Below, in pieces: positions 19,444 through 28,656 of a DNA stretch of 64,000 nt (position 1 is the first letter of the stretch; each line of letters opens with the position of its first letter). The notes under the pieces were generated by a model that worked only from the letters and a program-made list of their open reading frames with translations, ran no database searches and was not told the origin of the DNA. The position numbers were made by a program, and so were the translations under genes. The stretch is from Shimia sp. (lineage in GTDB: Bacteria; Pseudomonadota; Alphaproteobacteria; Rhodobacterales; Rhodobacteraceae): contig NZ_JAKVCW010000013.1 in NCBI RefSeq assembly GCF_022448905.1, positions 62,001 to 126,000 of the forward strand. Reading direction: 5' to 3'.

Positions 19444-20120
19444 TGCAGCTTCAGGATGCCCTAACCGCCCTTGAGGCGCTGATTGAACCTGGGCGCGCCG
19501 AAGGCATGGCGGCCTATCACAAACAATCGCGTCAGGTTCTGGGCATCCCAAATCCTGCGCTCAACGATATCACCAAAAGTTGGCGTCAAACGCTTAACGT
19601 AGAGCAGCGCGTTCAGCTTGCCTCCAACCTGTGGCAAACTAACATTTTTGAAGCCCGCCTTGCTGCGTCAAAAGTCCTCACCCAAGCTCGCCTACGCCCG
19701 GACGAAGCGGCTTGGGAACTGATCGCCAGTTGGACCGCCGATTTTGACAGTTGGGCCATTGCGGACCACGCCTGTATGGCAGGCCAAAAGCGTGTGGTCG
19801 CCGATCCGACGCGGCTGGACCAAGTTGAGACCTGGACCACTTCCGAACACATGTGGACTCGCCGGGCAGCCTTGGTCATCACCTTGCCGTGGACAAAGCA
19901 AAACCACCCCAAGCCGGAGGAGCTGCAAGCCCGCGACCGCATTCTGGGCTGGGCCGCAAGCTATGTCACTGATCACACTTGGTTTATTCAAAAGGCGATT
20001 GGCTGGTGGCTGCGCGATCTGTCGAAACACGACCCAGAGCGCGTCCGCGCCTTTCTGAACAAACATGCCGACGGCATGAAGCCATTTGCAGTGAAGGAAG
20101 CCAGTAAGCGCTTAGACTAG
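19440..20120 (+). CDS. DNA alkylation repair protein, AlkD-like HEAT-repeat family
   Basis: A 226-residue all-helical protein. [15 protein letters not shown] matches the conserved motif of this family, in which an Asp and neighbouring Trp act at the lesion. AlkD-type glycosylases excise N3- and N7-alkylpurines without flipping the base. Either ATG of the tandem ATGATG at 19440 could start translation. It overlaps glmS and so is expressed with cell-wall precursor genes, an arrangement without obvious functional logic. Confidence 0.85.
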   Translation: MMQLQDALTALEALIEPGRAEGMAAYHKQSRQVLGIPNPALNDITKSWRQTLNVEQRVQLASNLWQTNIFEARLAASKVLTQARLRPDEAAWELIASWTADFDSWAIADHACMAGQKRVVADPTRLDQVETWTTSEHMWTRRAALVITLPWTKQNHPKPEELQARDRILGWAASYVTDHTWFIQKAIGWWLRDLSKHDPERVRAFLNKHADGMKPFAVKEASKRLD

Positions 20121-20224
20121 CCAAATTGTTGTCCGGACATGAGCACCTACGTTCACAAAGATGTTTTGCGGCTACAACTTTAGGCGCCCTTGCCCATCTG
20201 GATTTTGACCACTACCAATGCAGT

Positions 20225-21229
20225 ATGACTGCACCTTTGATCGATCCGTTTCACCGCGCAGTGTCTTACCTGCGTGTTTCCGTCACAGACAGATGCGACT
20301 TCCGTTGTGTCTATTGCATGGCGGAAAACATGACGTTCCTCCCCAAAAAGGAACTTCTGACGCTCGAAGAGCTGGATCGTATGTGCTCCACTTTCATCAG
20401 GCTGGGAGTAGAAAAGCTGCGCATTACCGGTGGTGAGCCATTGGTACGGCGTGACATCATGACCTTCTTCAAAGGCATGAAGCGACATCTGGACAGCGGT
20501 GCGCTGAAAGAGCTGACTCTGACAACAAATGGGTCTCAATTGGAGCGCTTCGCTGAAGAGCTTTATGCTTGTGGTGTCCGTCGAGTGAACATCTCTCTCG
20601 ACACCATTGATGAACAGAAGTTTGCGGACATAACGCGCTGGGGGCGTCTTGCACAAGTGATGCGTGGCATTGATGCCGCCCAAGCAGCTGGCCTGCGTAT
20701 TAAGCTCAATGCGGTGGCACTTAAGGGATTTAACGAGGACGAGCTCTTCACCTTGGCTGAGTGGTGCGCGGAGCGCGACATGGACATGACCTGGATTGAG
20801 GTGATGCCGATGGGCGATCTGGGCAATGAGGACCGCATTGACCAATATTGGTCTCTAGATGATCTGCGCAGCCGACTGGCAGAGCGCTACACCCTGACCG
20901 ATCTCGCCGAGCGCACCGGCGGCCCTGCCCGCTACGTGCGTCTCGAAGAAACCGGTCAGAAAATCGGCTTCATCACCCCGATGACCCATAACTTCTGTGA
21001 AAGCTGTAACCGCGTGCGCCTGACCTGCACCGGCCAGTTGTTCATGTGCTTGGGGCAAGAAGACATGGCCGATCTGCGGGGGGCCTTGCGCGGCAGCGAA
21101 AGCGACGCTGCGCTTGAGGACGCCATTCGCGCCGCCATCGCGCTGAAACCTAAGGGGCACGATTTCGACTATTCCCGTCAAGTTGTGGACGGGCAGATGT
21201 CGCGCCACATGAGTCACACCGGCGGATAA
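20225..21229 (+). CDS. moaA: GTP 3',8-cyclase, molybdenum cofactor synthesis
   Basis: A 334-residue radical-SAM enzyme that starts molybdopterin synthesis from GTP. The N-terminal cluster motif is CDFRCVYC, the second 4Fe-4S site is in [18 protein letters not shown], and the chain ends in the functional double glycine (HTGG). The start ATG 20225 (MTAPLIDPF) is preferred to an open upstream extension. No moaC, moaD or moaE gene is adjacent. It ends 10 bp before the convergent lacI-type gene. Confidence 0.95.
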   Translation: MTAPLIDPFHRAVSYLRVSVTDRCDFRCVYCMAENMTFLPKKELLTLEELDRMCSTFIRLGVEKLRITGGEPLVRRDIMTFFKGMKRHLDSGALKELTLTTNGSQLERFAEELYACGVRRVNISLDTIDEQKFADITRWGRLAQVMRGIDAAQAAGLRIKLNAVALKGFNEDELFTLAEWCAERDMDMTWIEVMPMGDLGNEDRIDQYWSLDDLRSRLAERYTLTDLAERTGGPARYVRLEETGQKIGFITPMTHNFCESCNRVRLTCTGQLFMCLGQEDMADLRGALRGSESDAALEDAIRAAIALKPKGHDFDYSRQVVDGQMSRHMSHTGG

Positions 21230-21239
21230 AACGTACTGT

Positions 21240-22277
21240 CTAGGCTTGTGCCTTTTCCCGCGCAGGCCCGGTGCTTTGACGATCCACCAGATACACCGGC
21301 ATGACAGTCGGAGCAGCTTGGCTGGGTTGTCCGCCCCGCAAAAGCTGCAACAGACAGCGCGCAGCTTCATTGCCCATCTTATTGCGATGCTGGTGAATCG
21401 TCGTAAGCGGTGGGTTAAACACCTCGGTCATTTCAATGTTGTCAAACCCAGTAACAGAAACATCGTCTGGGACCTTGATGCCGGCCTCTGTCAAACCGGC
21501 AATCAGGCCGAAAGCAATTTGATCACTGGCGCAGACCCAAGCGGTTGGGCCATCGCGCATTGCCGCCACACGCGCAGCGGCCTCTTTGCCTGCCGCAATG
21601 GAAAAATCTCCCGGCAACATCCAACCATGCTGGATTTCTCCGCCGCAGTCCTGAACGGCTTGTTCAAATGCATTCTGGCGACGATGGGAAAGCACGTTGG
21701 TGTCCGGGCCAGCAACATGACCAAACCTGCGATGACCCTGCTGCCAAAGATGCTGCACCAACATGCGAATCCCCGCCTCATTGTCGGCGCGCACCGACGG
21801 GCCAGAGAAACCTTCCACCCACTCACAGGCAAAAACGATGGGTACTGGGGGCACTGCTGATTGCACCATTTGAAGCTCGTTTAAATCGATGCTCCCATCC
21901 AGAATGACCAAGCCATCCGCCTGCCCCGCTGCAATGTAGCGTTGAATCTGGTCAGCCGTTAACTGTACGTCGCCGCTGTCCGTCACGAGCAGGCTGTAGT
22001 CCGCCGCACTCAGCTCTCGCTCCAATCCAGAAAGGATGTTCGAAAAGAAAGGGTTGGACAGGTTTGGGACCAGTGCCAAAACCGTCCGAGAGGTATTTGT
22101 TCTTAGGTTTCTTGCAGCGCGATTGACCCGGTATCCCGTGTCTTTAACGGCTTTTAGCACAGCCTCTCTGGTCGCTTCTGACACAACCGAGGGGTCATTT
22201 AAAACACGGCTGACAGTTGCGGTGGACACCCCTGCCATTCGGGCAACATCAACAACTTTGGGCTTTGAGGTTTTCAT
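21240..22277 (-). CDS. LacI-family repressor of the adjacent sugar cluster
   Basis: A 345-residue LacI/GalR regulator. The helix-turn-helix and hinge occupy residues 5-60 (VVDVARMAGVSTATVSRVLN and following), and a periplasmic-binding-protein-like domain binds the inducer to about residue 335. It is divergent from the ABC transporter genes. The intergenic region holds two identical TGTAATCGATTACA palindromes, which fit a LacI-type operator with a central CG step. It probably represses both its own gene and the transport/catabolic operon until the sugar is present. Confidence 0.93.
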   Translation of the reverse strand: MKTSKPKVVDVARMAGVSTATVSRVLNDPSVVSEATREAVLKAVKDTGYRVNRAARNLRTNTSRTVLALVPNLSNPFFSNILSGLERELSAADYSLLVTDSGDVQLTADQIQRYIAAGQADGLVILDGSIDLNELQMVQSAVPPVPIVFACEWVEGFSGPSVRADNEAGIRMLVQHLWQQGHRRFGHVAGPDTNVLSHRRQNAFEQAVQDCGGEIQHGWMLPGDFSIAAGKEAAARVAAMRDGPTAWVCASDQIAFGLIAGLTEAGIKVPDDVSVTGFDNIEMTEVFNPPLTTIHQHRNKMGNEAARCLLQLLRGGQPSQAAPTVMPVYLVDRQSTGPAREKAQA

Positions 22278-22336
22278 TATTATTTTTGCGACTCGAATTA
22301 TTTATTGACTCACCGCTCGCGGCGGGGCTACCGTTA

Positions 22337-22350
22337 TGTAATCGATTACA
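22337..22350. promoter_or_regulatory. LacI-type operator, copy 1
   Basis: A perfect 14-bp palindrome, TGTAATCGATTACA, 60 bp upstream of the repressor gene start. Central CG and dyad symmetry match LacI-family operators. Assigned to the adjacent repressor by position. Confidence 0.8.
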
Positions 22351-22418
22351 CATCACTGTCAATGCCATTCCTTTTGTTAGCAGAGGACGCTTGGACTGCA
22401 GAGATGTTCGGGAGGAAA

Positions 22419-22432
22419 TGTAATCGATTACA
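22419..22432. promoter_or_regulatory. LacI-type operator, copy 2
   Basis: An identical TGTAATCGATTACA palindrome 30 bp upstream of the binding-protein gene. It lies 82 bp centre to centre from copy 1, a spacing that allows DNA looping by a tetramer or binding of two dimers. Confidence 0.8.
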
Positions 22433-22462
22433 CGGCGATAGCGCCGAAAAAGGGAGGAAAGA

Positions 22463-23692
22463 ATGAACTTTTACAAAGCTACCACTGCTGCAGTTGCGTT
22501 TTGCGCTGCTGGAGCCGTTTCTGCCGCAGAACTGGAAGTCACTCATTGGTGGACTTCTGGCGGTGAAGCGGCTGCCGTTGCTGAATTTGCCAAAGCTTTT
22601 GACGCCACGGGTAACACCTGGGTCGATGGCGCAATTGCAGGCTCCGGCGGTACAGCCCGTCCAATCATTGTCAGCCGCATCATTGGCGGTGACCCTATGC
22701 ACGCAACGCAGCTGAACCATGGGCGCCAGGCAGAGGAGCTGATCGAAGCTGGGCTGATGCTGGACCTCACCGATGTGGCCACAGCTGAGGGCTGGAAAGA
22801 CATCGTAAATCCAGGGTCACTGCTCGACAGCTGCACAGTGGACGGTAAAATCTACTGCGCACCAGTGAACATCCACTCCTGGCAGTGGATATGGCTGAGC
22901 CACCAAGCCTATGCAGATGCAGGCATCGACGTACCTTCGAATTGGGACGAGTTTGTGGCTTCCGCCCCTGCGCTTGAAGCCGCCGGCAAAATCCCACTCG
23001 CCATGGGGCAACAAGCATGGCAATCCTCCGGCGCCTTTGGCGTGATCAATGTGGCTGTGGGTGGCCCAGATCTATGGAACAAAATCAACGTCAACAAAGA
23101 CGCCGAAGCCGCAGCGGGCCCCGAGATGGCCAAAGTATTTGAAGCCGCAGCTGCAGCGCGTGCTATGGCGGCGAACTCCAAGGTTCAAGATTGGAACCAA
23201 GCCACCAACCTCGTGATCACTGGCCAAGCGGGTGGACAGGTCATGGGGGACTGGGCTCAGGGTGAATTCCAAGTTGCCGGTCAAGTTGCAGGCCAGGATT
23301 ACACCTGTCTGCCAGGTCTGGGTGTGAATGAAATCATTTCCACCGGCGGTGACGCCTTCTACTTCCCGAAGCAGGACGATCCTGAAATTGAAGCGGCGCA
23401 AAAAGAGCTGGCCAAGCTACTTCTGAGCCCAGAAGTTCAGGTCAACTTCAACCTGAAGAAAGGCTCGCTGCCAGTGCGTGGCGATATTGACCTCGCCTCT
23501 GCGAACGACTGCATGAAAAAGGGTCTGGAGATCCTCGCAAGCGGCAACATCCTGCAGTCCGGTGATCAGGTCTTGTCTGCCGACACCTCAGGCCAGATCG
23601 AAGACCTGATGGTCGAGTTCTGGAATGATCCGTCCTACTCCGCAGCGGATGCTCAGGCGAAATACGCCGAAATCATCGCCGAAGCGGATTAA
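22463..23692 (+). CDS. Sugar ABC transporter, periplasmic substrate-binding protein
   Basis: A 409-residue extracytoplasmic binding protein with a Sec signal peptide (residues 1-21, cut after SAA). The mature start LEVTHWWTSGGEAAAV is typical of the GtsA-like glucose/mannose subgroup of family 1 solute-binding proteins. It would capture a sugar or glycoside for the two permeases and ATPase that follow. A good GGAGG lies before ATG 22463. It is the first gene of the LacI-controlled operon, and a stem-loop follows its stop, consistent with the higher expression usual for binding proteins. Ligand identity cannot be read. Confidence 0.93.
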   Translation: MNFYKATTAAVAFCAAGAVSAAELEVTHWWTSGGEAAAVAEFAKAFDATGNTWVDGAIAGSGGTARPIIVSRIIGGDPMHATQLNHGRQAEELIEAGLMLDLTDVATAEGWKDIVNPGSLLDSCTVDGKIYCAPVNIHSWQWIWLSHQAYADAGIDVPSNWDEFVASAPALEAAGKIPLAMGQQAWQSSGAFGVINVAVGGPDLWNKINVNKDAEAAAGPEMAKVFEAAAAARAMAANSKVQDWNQATNLVITGQAGGQVMGDWAQGEFQVAGQVAGQDYTCLPGLGVNEIISTGGDAFYFPKQDDPEIEAAQKELAKLLLSPEVQVNFNLKKGSLPVRGDIDLASANDCMKKGLEILASGNILQSGDQVLSADTSGQIEDLMVEFWNDPSYSAADAQAKYAEIIAEAD

Positions 23693-23700
23693 GATGGTCA

Positions 23701-23724
23701 CGGAGCCCGAAACTTCGGGCTCCG
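23701..23724 (+). terminator. Intra-operon stem-loop after the binding-protein gene
   Basis: CGGAGCCCGA and TCGGGCTCCG form a perfect 10-bp stem with an AACT loop nine bases after the stop codon. No T run follows. It more likely stabilises the upstream mRNA or partly attenuates transcription than fully terminates it. Confidence 0.65.
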
Positions 23725-23803
23725 TCACTCTCCGCTGCCCCAATTTCCCCAAACGACCTAATGAAGCCAAACCTCTTGGCACATTAGGCTGGAGACCTGA
23801 GCC

Positions 23804-24736
23804 ATGGCTGTGACTGATGGTGCGCAAGTGGTGTCCCCTAGGACAACCTCCAAGCGACCAAACCGCCTTTTCAAAAACATGACGGCGAAACTCGCCTCAA
23901 TCCCGATGATCTTCACAGCACTTGTGGTTTTCATTGGTTGCACGATCTGGACGATCTACCACTCTTTCACCAAATCCAAATTGCTGCCCGCGCCAGACAA
24001 ATGGGTTGGCTTAGACCAGTATGAGCGCCTCTGGAGCACCCGTCGGTGGTTGGTGTCCATCGAAAACCTCGCGATTTACGGCATTTGCTCGCTAGTGCTG
24101 AGCCTTGTGATTGGCTTCACATTGGCCGCCCTTCTAGACCGCAAAATCCGCGGCGAAGGCGTTTTCCGTACCATCTTTCTGTATCCTTTCGCGCTGTCTT
24201 TCATTGTGACAGGCCTTGTTTGGCAATGGATCCTCAACCCGCAGTTTGGTATCCAGGGTGTCATTCAAAAATGGGGTTGGGAAGGCTTCACATTTGACCC
24301 GCTCAACAATGCCGACATCGTCATCTACGGCATCCTGATCGCAGGCATTTGGCAAGGTTCAGGCTTCATCATGGTGATCCTGCTAGCTGGCTTACGCGGC
24401 ATTGACGAGGACATCTGGAAAGCCTCTCGCGTTGAAGGCATCCCGGTTTGGAAGACCTACATCTTCATTATTATCCCGATGATGCGCCCGATCTTTGTAA
24501 CCGCGCTGGTGCTGATCGCCGCCGGGATCATCAAAGTCTACGACCTCGTCGTGGCGCAGACCTCCGGCGGACCAGGCATCGCCTCAGAAGTGCCCGCCAA
24601 ATACGTCATAGAAAAAATGTTCCAAGCTCAAAACCTTGGCCAAGGCTTCGCAGCCTCCACCATGATGCTGCTCTCGGTTTTGGTTGTGCTGATCCCATGG
24701 GCCTATCTCGAATTCGGAGGCAAGCGCCGTGACTGA
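23804..24736 (+). CDS. Sugar ABC transporter permease (MalF-type)
   Basis: A 310-residue inner-membrane protein of the carbohydrate ABC permease family, with about six membrane helices. The cytoplasmic coupling motif (EAA loop) is around KASRVEGIPVWKTYIFIIIP. It forms the translocation pore with the next gene product. Its 3' end overlaps that gene by 8 bp. Confidence 0.94.
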   Translation: MAVTDGAQVVSPRTTSKRPNRLFKNMTAKLASIPMIFTALVVFIGCTIWTIYHSFTKSKLLPAPDKWVGLDQYERLWSTRRWLVSIENLAIYGICSLVLSLVIGFTLAALLDRKIRGEGVFRTIFLYPFALSFIVTGLVWQWILNPQFGIQGVIQKWGWEGFTFDPLNNADIVIYGILIAGIWQGSGFIMVILLAGLRGIDEDIWKASRVEGIPVWKTYIFIIIPMMRPIFVTALVLIAAGIIKVYDLVVAQTSGGPGIASEVPAKYVIEKMFQAQNLGQGFAASTMMLLSVLVVLIPWAYLEFGGKRRD

Positions 24737-25670
24737 TGCAACCGTAAACGCCACTGCAACACCACGAGGAAAAAAACCTCGCAAGCGCCTAACCCCAACC
24801 AACATTATGCTCTACGGCACTTTGTTTGTGGCCTCGGTCTACTACCTGCTGCCACTATACGTGATGGTTGTGACGTCCCTGAAAGGCATGCCGGAAATAC
24901 GCTTGGGCAACGTGTTTGCGCCGCCAGTGGAAATCACGTTTGAGCCTTGGGTTAAAGCCTGGGCAGAAGCCTGCACCGGCATCAACTGTGACGGCCTATC
25001 TCGCGGGTTCTGGAATTCAGTGCAAATCCTCGTGCCATCCGTTGTGATCTCCATCGCCATCGCCTCGGTCAACGGCTACGCGCTGTCGCTGTGGAAGTTC
25101 AAAGGCTCGGAGGTGTTTTTCACAATCCTCATCTTTGGCGCCTTCATTCCCTATCAGGTGATGATCTATCCCATTGTGATCCTGTTGCGGGAAAGCGGGG
25201 ACATCCTCTACGCCATCACCGGCACCAAAATCCGTCTGATGGGCAGCATCTGGGGGCTGGTGATTGTGCACACGATCTTTGGCATGCCGATCCTGACCCT
25301 TCTGTTCCGGAACTACTTCGCCTCGGTGCCCGAAGAACTTTTCAAGGCAGCACGGGTGGACGGCGCAGGGTTCTGGCAGATCTACTTCCAGATCATGCTG
25401 CCAATGGCGCTGCCAATTTTTGTTGTGGCGATCATCCTACAAGTGACTGGCATCTGGAATGATTTCCTCTTTGGCGTGATCTTCACAAAGCCCGACACTT
25501 ATCCAATGACGGTGCAGCTCAACAACATCGTGAACTCGGTGCAGGGCGTCAAAGAATACAACGTCAACATGGCCGCAACCATGCTCACCGGCCTTGTCCC
25601 TCTCATCATCTACTTTGCCTCCGGCAAACTCTTCGTGCGCGGCATCGCGGCTGGCGCAGTAAAGGGCTGA
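24729..25670 (+). CDS. Sugar ABC transporter permease (MalG-type)
   Basis: A 313-residue permease with six predicted helices. The EAA-type loop is KAARVDGAGFWQIYFQIMLP. The basic N-terminus (RGKKPRKRL) is cytoplasmic. Overlap with the upstream permease and a 2-base gap to the ATPase gene show tight translational coupling. Confidence 0.94.
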   Translation: MTDATVNATATPRGKKPRKRLTPTNIMLYGTLFVASVYYLLPLYVMVVTSLKGMPEIRLGNVFAPPVEITFEPWVKAWAEACTGINCDGLSRGFWNSVQILVPSVVISIAIASVNGYALSLWKFKGSEVFFTILIFGAFIPYQVMIYPIVILLRESGDILYAITGTKIRLMGSIWGLVIVHTIFGMPILTLLFRNYFASVPEELFKAARVDGAGFWQIYFQIMLPMALPIFVVAIILQVTGIWNDFLFGVIFTKPDTYPMTVQLNNIVNSVQGVKEYNVNMAATMLTGLVPLIIYFASGKLFVRGIAAGAVKG

Positions 25671-25672
25671 CT

Positions 25673-26755
25673 ATGACCAACGTTAACGTAAAAGATCTCA
25701 CCCTTGAGTTTGGCGCCGTGCGCGTCTTGGACAAACTCAACATCGACATCCAGGAAGGAGAGTTTCTGGTACTTCTTGGGGCTTCTGGCTGCGGCAAATC
25801 CACTTTGCTGAACTGCATCGCGGGTCTGCTCGATATCACGGACGGTGAAATCCATATCGGCGGCCGCAATGTCACCTGGGAAGAACCTTCCGAGCGCGGC
25901 ATCGGCATGGTGTTCCAATCCTACGCACTCTACCCGCAGATGTCGGTAGAAGGAAACCTGTCGTTTGGTTTGAAAAACGCCAAAGTTCCAAAACCGGAAA
26001 TCGCCAAACGTGTGGCCCGCGCCGCTGAAATCTTGCAAATCGAGCCATTGCTAAAGCGCAAGCCTGCCGCTTTGTCCGGCGGGCAACGCCAACGGGTTGC
26101 AATTGGTCGAGCTTTGGTACGCGATGTGGACGTGTTCTTGTTTGACGAGCCGCTGTCCAACTTGGATGCCAAACTTCGCGCGGACTTGCGGGTGGAACTA
26201 AAGCTCCTGCACCAGAAGCTCGACAATACGATGATCTATGTGACGCACGATCAGGTCGAGGCCATGACCCTCGCCGATCGTATTGCCATCATGCGCGGTG
26301 GTGTTGTGCAACAGATCGCGAGCCCATCAGAAGTCTACAACCGTCCGTCCAACAAATATGTGGCAGGCTTTATTGGATCTCCCACGATCAACTTCTTTGA
26401 GGGCTCCATTACCGATGGCGGTAGTGAGTTCCTGTCCGCAGACATACACTTCCCACTCACGGGATATGACGCCTCGCAGGGCGTGCTGACGGCGCGTCCG
26501 GCTTGGCTAGGCATCCGCCCAGAGTCCGTCATCACTGGAACAGACGTAAATCAACAGCCCTTCACTGCTGAAATCACTGTGGAACTGGTGGAGCCGATGG
26601 GCTCAGACACGCTGATCTATACCACACTTGCAGGGACGCCATTCCGCTTCCGCATGAGCGGAAAAGCCACCGTGGCAGCCGGCAATACGCTCAAAATCGG
26701 CTTTGATCCCGCTCAAGGATCCCTCTTTGACAAATCAACTGAAAACCGTCTTTGA
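25673..26755 (+). CDS. Sugar ABC transporter ATP-binding protein (MsmK/UgpC type)
   Basis: A 360-residue ABC ATPase with Walker A GASGCGKST (near residue 38), the signature LSGGQRQRVAIGRALV and Walker B VFLFDEPLSNLDA. The C-terminal TOBE/OB extension (about 240-355) is typical of sugar importer ATPases, where it binds regulators or stabilises the dimer. It powers the importer encoded by the three preceding genes. Confidence 0.95.
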   Translation: MTNVNVKDLTLEFGAVRVLDKLNIDIQEGEFLVLLGASGCGKSTLLNCIAGLLDITDGEIHIGGRNVTWEEPSERGIGMVFQSYALYPQMSVEGNLSFGLKNAKVPKPEIAKRVARAAEILQIEPLLKRKPAALSGGQRQRVAIGRALVRDVDVFLFDEPLSNLDAKLRADLRVELKLLHQKLDNTMIYVTHDQVEAMTLADRIAIMRGGVVQQIASPSEVYNRPSNKYVAGFIGSPTINFFEGSITDGGSEFLSADIHFPLTGYDASQGVLTARPAWLGIRPESVITGTDVNQQPFTAEITVELVEPMGSDTLIYTTLAGTPFRFRMSGKATVAAGNTLKIGFDPAQGSLFDKSTENRL

Positions 26756-26776
26756 CGCTCATTTCTGGAGACTTTC

Positions 26777-27523
26777 ATGAGCTTTTCATTCCAACTGTAC
26801 TCCTCGCGCAATGTCGCGAGCCAAGAAGCCTTTCTCTCAAATCTTGCCGAACTCGGCTACACCAGTGTGGAGGGCTACGGTGGCGTTTATGGCGACCCGG
26901 ACGCTTTTGCTGAAGCCATGTCTGCGAATGGCTTGACCATGCCAAGTGGCCACTTTGGCATCGACGACCTACGCGACAACTTTGACGAAGTCATGATGCT
27001 TGCGGACAGTTTCGGCATCAAACACGTGATCGTCCCCTATCTCGTTGCCGAAGCACGGCCCACCGACAAAGCCGGATGGCAAGCGTTTGCCAAAGAACTG
27101 TCCGAGATCGGCGCAAAAGTGCGCGCAGCTGGCAAGACATTCTCCTGGCACAACCACGACTTCGAATATGAAGCGCTGCCGGACGGCAGCTATCCAATGG
27201 ATATTATCCTGGAAACCGCGCCGGACATCGGCTGGGAAGCCGACCTTGGCTGGGTGGCGCGAGCAGGCCTGGACCCAGCGCCGATTGTCGCCAAACACGC
27301 AGACCGCCTTGTCGCAATCCACGTCAAAGACATCGCCAAGGAAGGAGAAGGCCTTGATGAAGACGGCTGGTCCGACATTGGGGAAGGCGTGATGGATTGG
27401 CCCGGATTGATCCGTCAAATCCGCGATCAAGCCCCCAACGCCATTCTGGTCGCAGAACAGGACAATCCAAGCGATGCCGTGCGTTTTGCATCTGTCTCTA
27501 TGGCCAACCTAAAGGACATTTGA
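26777..27523 (+). CDS. Xylose-isomerase-like TIM-barrel epimerase/isomerase 1
   Basis: A 248-residue AP endonuclease family 2 / sugar phosphate isomerase-like TIM barrel. The usual divalent-metal ligands are present: Glu in HNHDFEYE, Asp in WEADLGW, His in AIHVKDIA and Glu in VAEQDN. Such enzymes epimerise or isomerise sugars and keto-sugars, and some open 3-keto-glycosides. Two oxidoreductases and a second barrel follow, so it likely acts on an oxidised intermediate; this is inference. The gene overlaps none of its neighbours, with a 2-base gap to the next. Confidence 0.85.
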   Translation: MSFSFQLYSSRNVASQEAFLSNLAELGYTSVEGYGGVYGDPDAFAEAMSANGLTMPSGHFGIDDLRDNFDEVMMLADSFGIKHVIVPYLVAEARPTDKAGWQAFAKELSEIGAKVRAAGKTFSWHNHDFEYEALPDGSYPMDIILETAPDIGWEADLGWVARAGLDPAPIVAKHADRLVAIHVKDIAKEGEGLDEDGWSDIGEGVMDWPGLIRQIRDQAPNAILVAEQDNPSDAVRFASVSMANLKDI

Positions 27524-27525
27524 TC

Positions 27526-28656
27526 ATGGCAACCGCAGTGAAAGCTGGCATCATCGGATGCGGCAACATCTCCACCACCTACATGCGCATGGGACAGTTT
27601 TTCAAAGACTACAAAGTTGTCGCTTGCGCCGACTTGAATCCGGACGCCGCCGAGGCACGGGCTGCCGAGTTTGGCTTGCGTGCCTTGAGCATTGAAGAAC
27701 TCCTGGCCGACCCGGAAATTGAAATTGTGGTCAACCTGACCATTCCGGCAGCGCATTTTGAGGTATCGAGCGAAATTCTGAAAGCCGGCAAACATGTGTA
27801 CTCCGAGAAGCCTTTTGTGCTGACCGCACAAGAAGGCGCCACGCTTTCTGAACTGGCCGCAGCTCGCAACCTGCGCATTGGCTCCGCACCTGACACGTTT
27901 ATGGGCGGGAGCCACCAAAAAGCGCGAGAGATTTTGGACAACGGCGAGATTGGCCAAGTGACCTCGGGCACCATCCACGTGATGAGCGGCGGTATGGAGC
28001 ATTGGCATCCAAATCCGGATTTCTTCTTCCTAACTGGAGCGGGTCCAATTTTCGACTTAGCCCCCTACTACGTGACCAATCTGGTTCAGTTGCTCGGACC
28101 TGTCGAAAGCGTGACGGCCATGAGCAGCACACCGCGCAGCCACCGCACCATCGGCTGTGGTCCACGCAACGGCGAACAAATTCCTGTGGAAACACCAACA
28201 ACCGTGCATTCGATCCTGAAGTTCGCAAATGGGGCGATTATCAGCTACGGCACCAGCTGGGATGTCAAATCCCATGAGCACAACAACATGGAAATCTATG
28301 GTCTCGACGGCACACTCTATGTGCCGGACCCCAACTTCTTCGGAGGCCAACTCCGCCTTGTCCGAAGCGACGATGATGAAGCGCTGATTTCCTCCGGCCA
28401 CCCGTTCTCCAAACCCAATGACGGCGACAATGCCAACTACCGCGGCGCGGGCTTGGCAGATATGGCCGCCGCCATCCGGGACGGACGTCAACATCGCTGC
28501 AACAACGAGTTGGCCCTCCATGTGGTCGAGGTCATGGGCGCGATCTTACAGTCAGGCGACAGCGGACAGACCGTCGCGATCCAAAGCACTTGTGACCGCC
28601 CAGCGCCGTTCGGAGCGGACGATGCTTTTGCGATCATGGAGCTGGAGGAAACTTGA
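27526..28656 (+). CDS. Gfo/Idh/MocA-family oxidoreductase 1
   Basis: A 376-residue NAD(P)-dependent sugar dehydrogenase. The Rossmann domain opens with IIGCGNIS, the EKP motif in YSEKPF carries the catalytic lysine, and the C-terminal alpha/beta substrate domain contains GPIFDLAPYYVTNLVQLLG. Members oxidise a hydroxyl of sugars, inositols or glycosides, often at C3. The start is ATG 27526, just after the previous stop. It shares its stop with the next start (ATG 28656). Confidence 0.9.
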   Translation: MATAVKAGIIGCGNISTTYMRMGQFFKDYKVVACADLNPDAAEARAAEFGLRALSIEELLADPEIEIVVNLTIPAAHFEVSSEILKAGKHVYSEKPFVLTAQEGATLSELAAARNLRIGSAPDTFMGGSHQKAREILDNGEIGQVTSGTIHVMSGGMEHWHPNPDFFFLTGAGPIFDLAPYYVTNLVQLLGPVESVTAMSSTPRSHRTIGCGPRNGEQIPVETPTTVHSILKFANGAIISYGTSWDVKSHEHNNMEIYGLDGTLYVPDPNFFGGQLRLVRSDDDEALISSGHPFSKPNDGDNANYRGAGLADMAAAIRDGRQHRCNNELALHVVEVMGAILQSGDSGQTVAIQSTCDRPAPFGADDAFAIMELEET

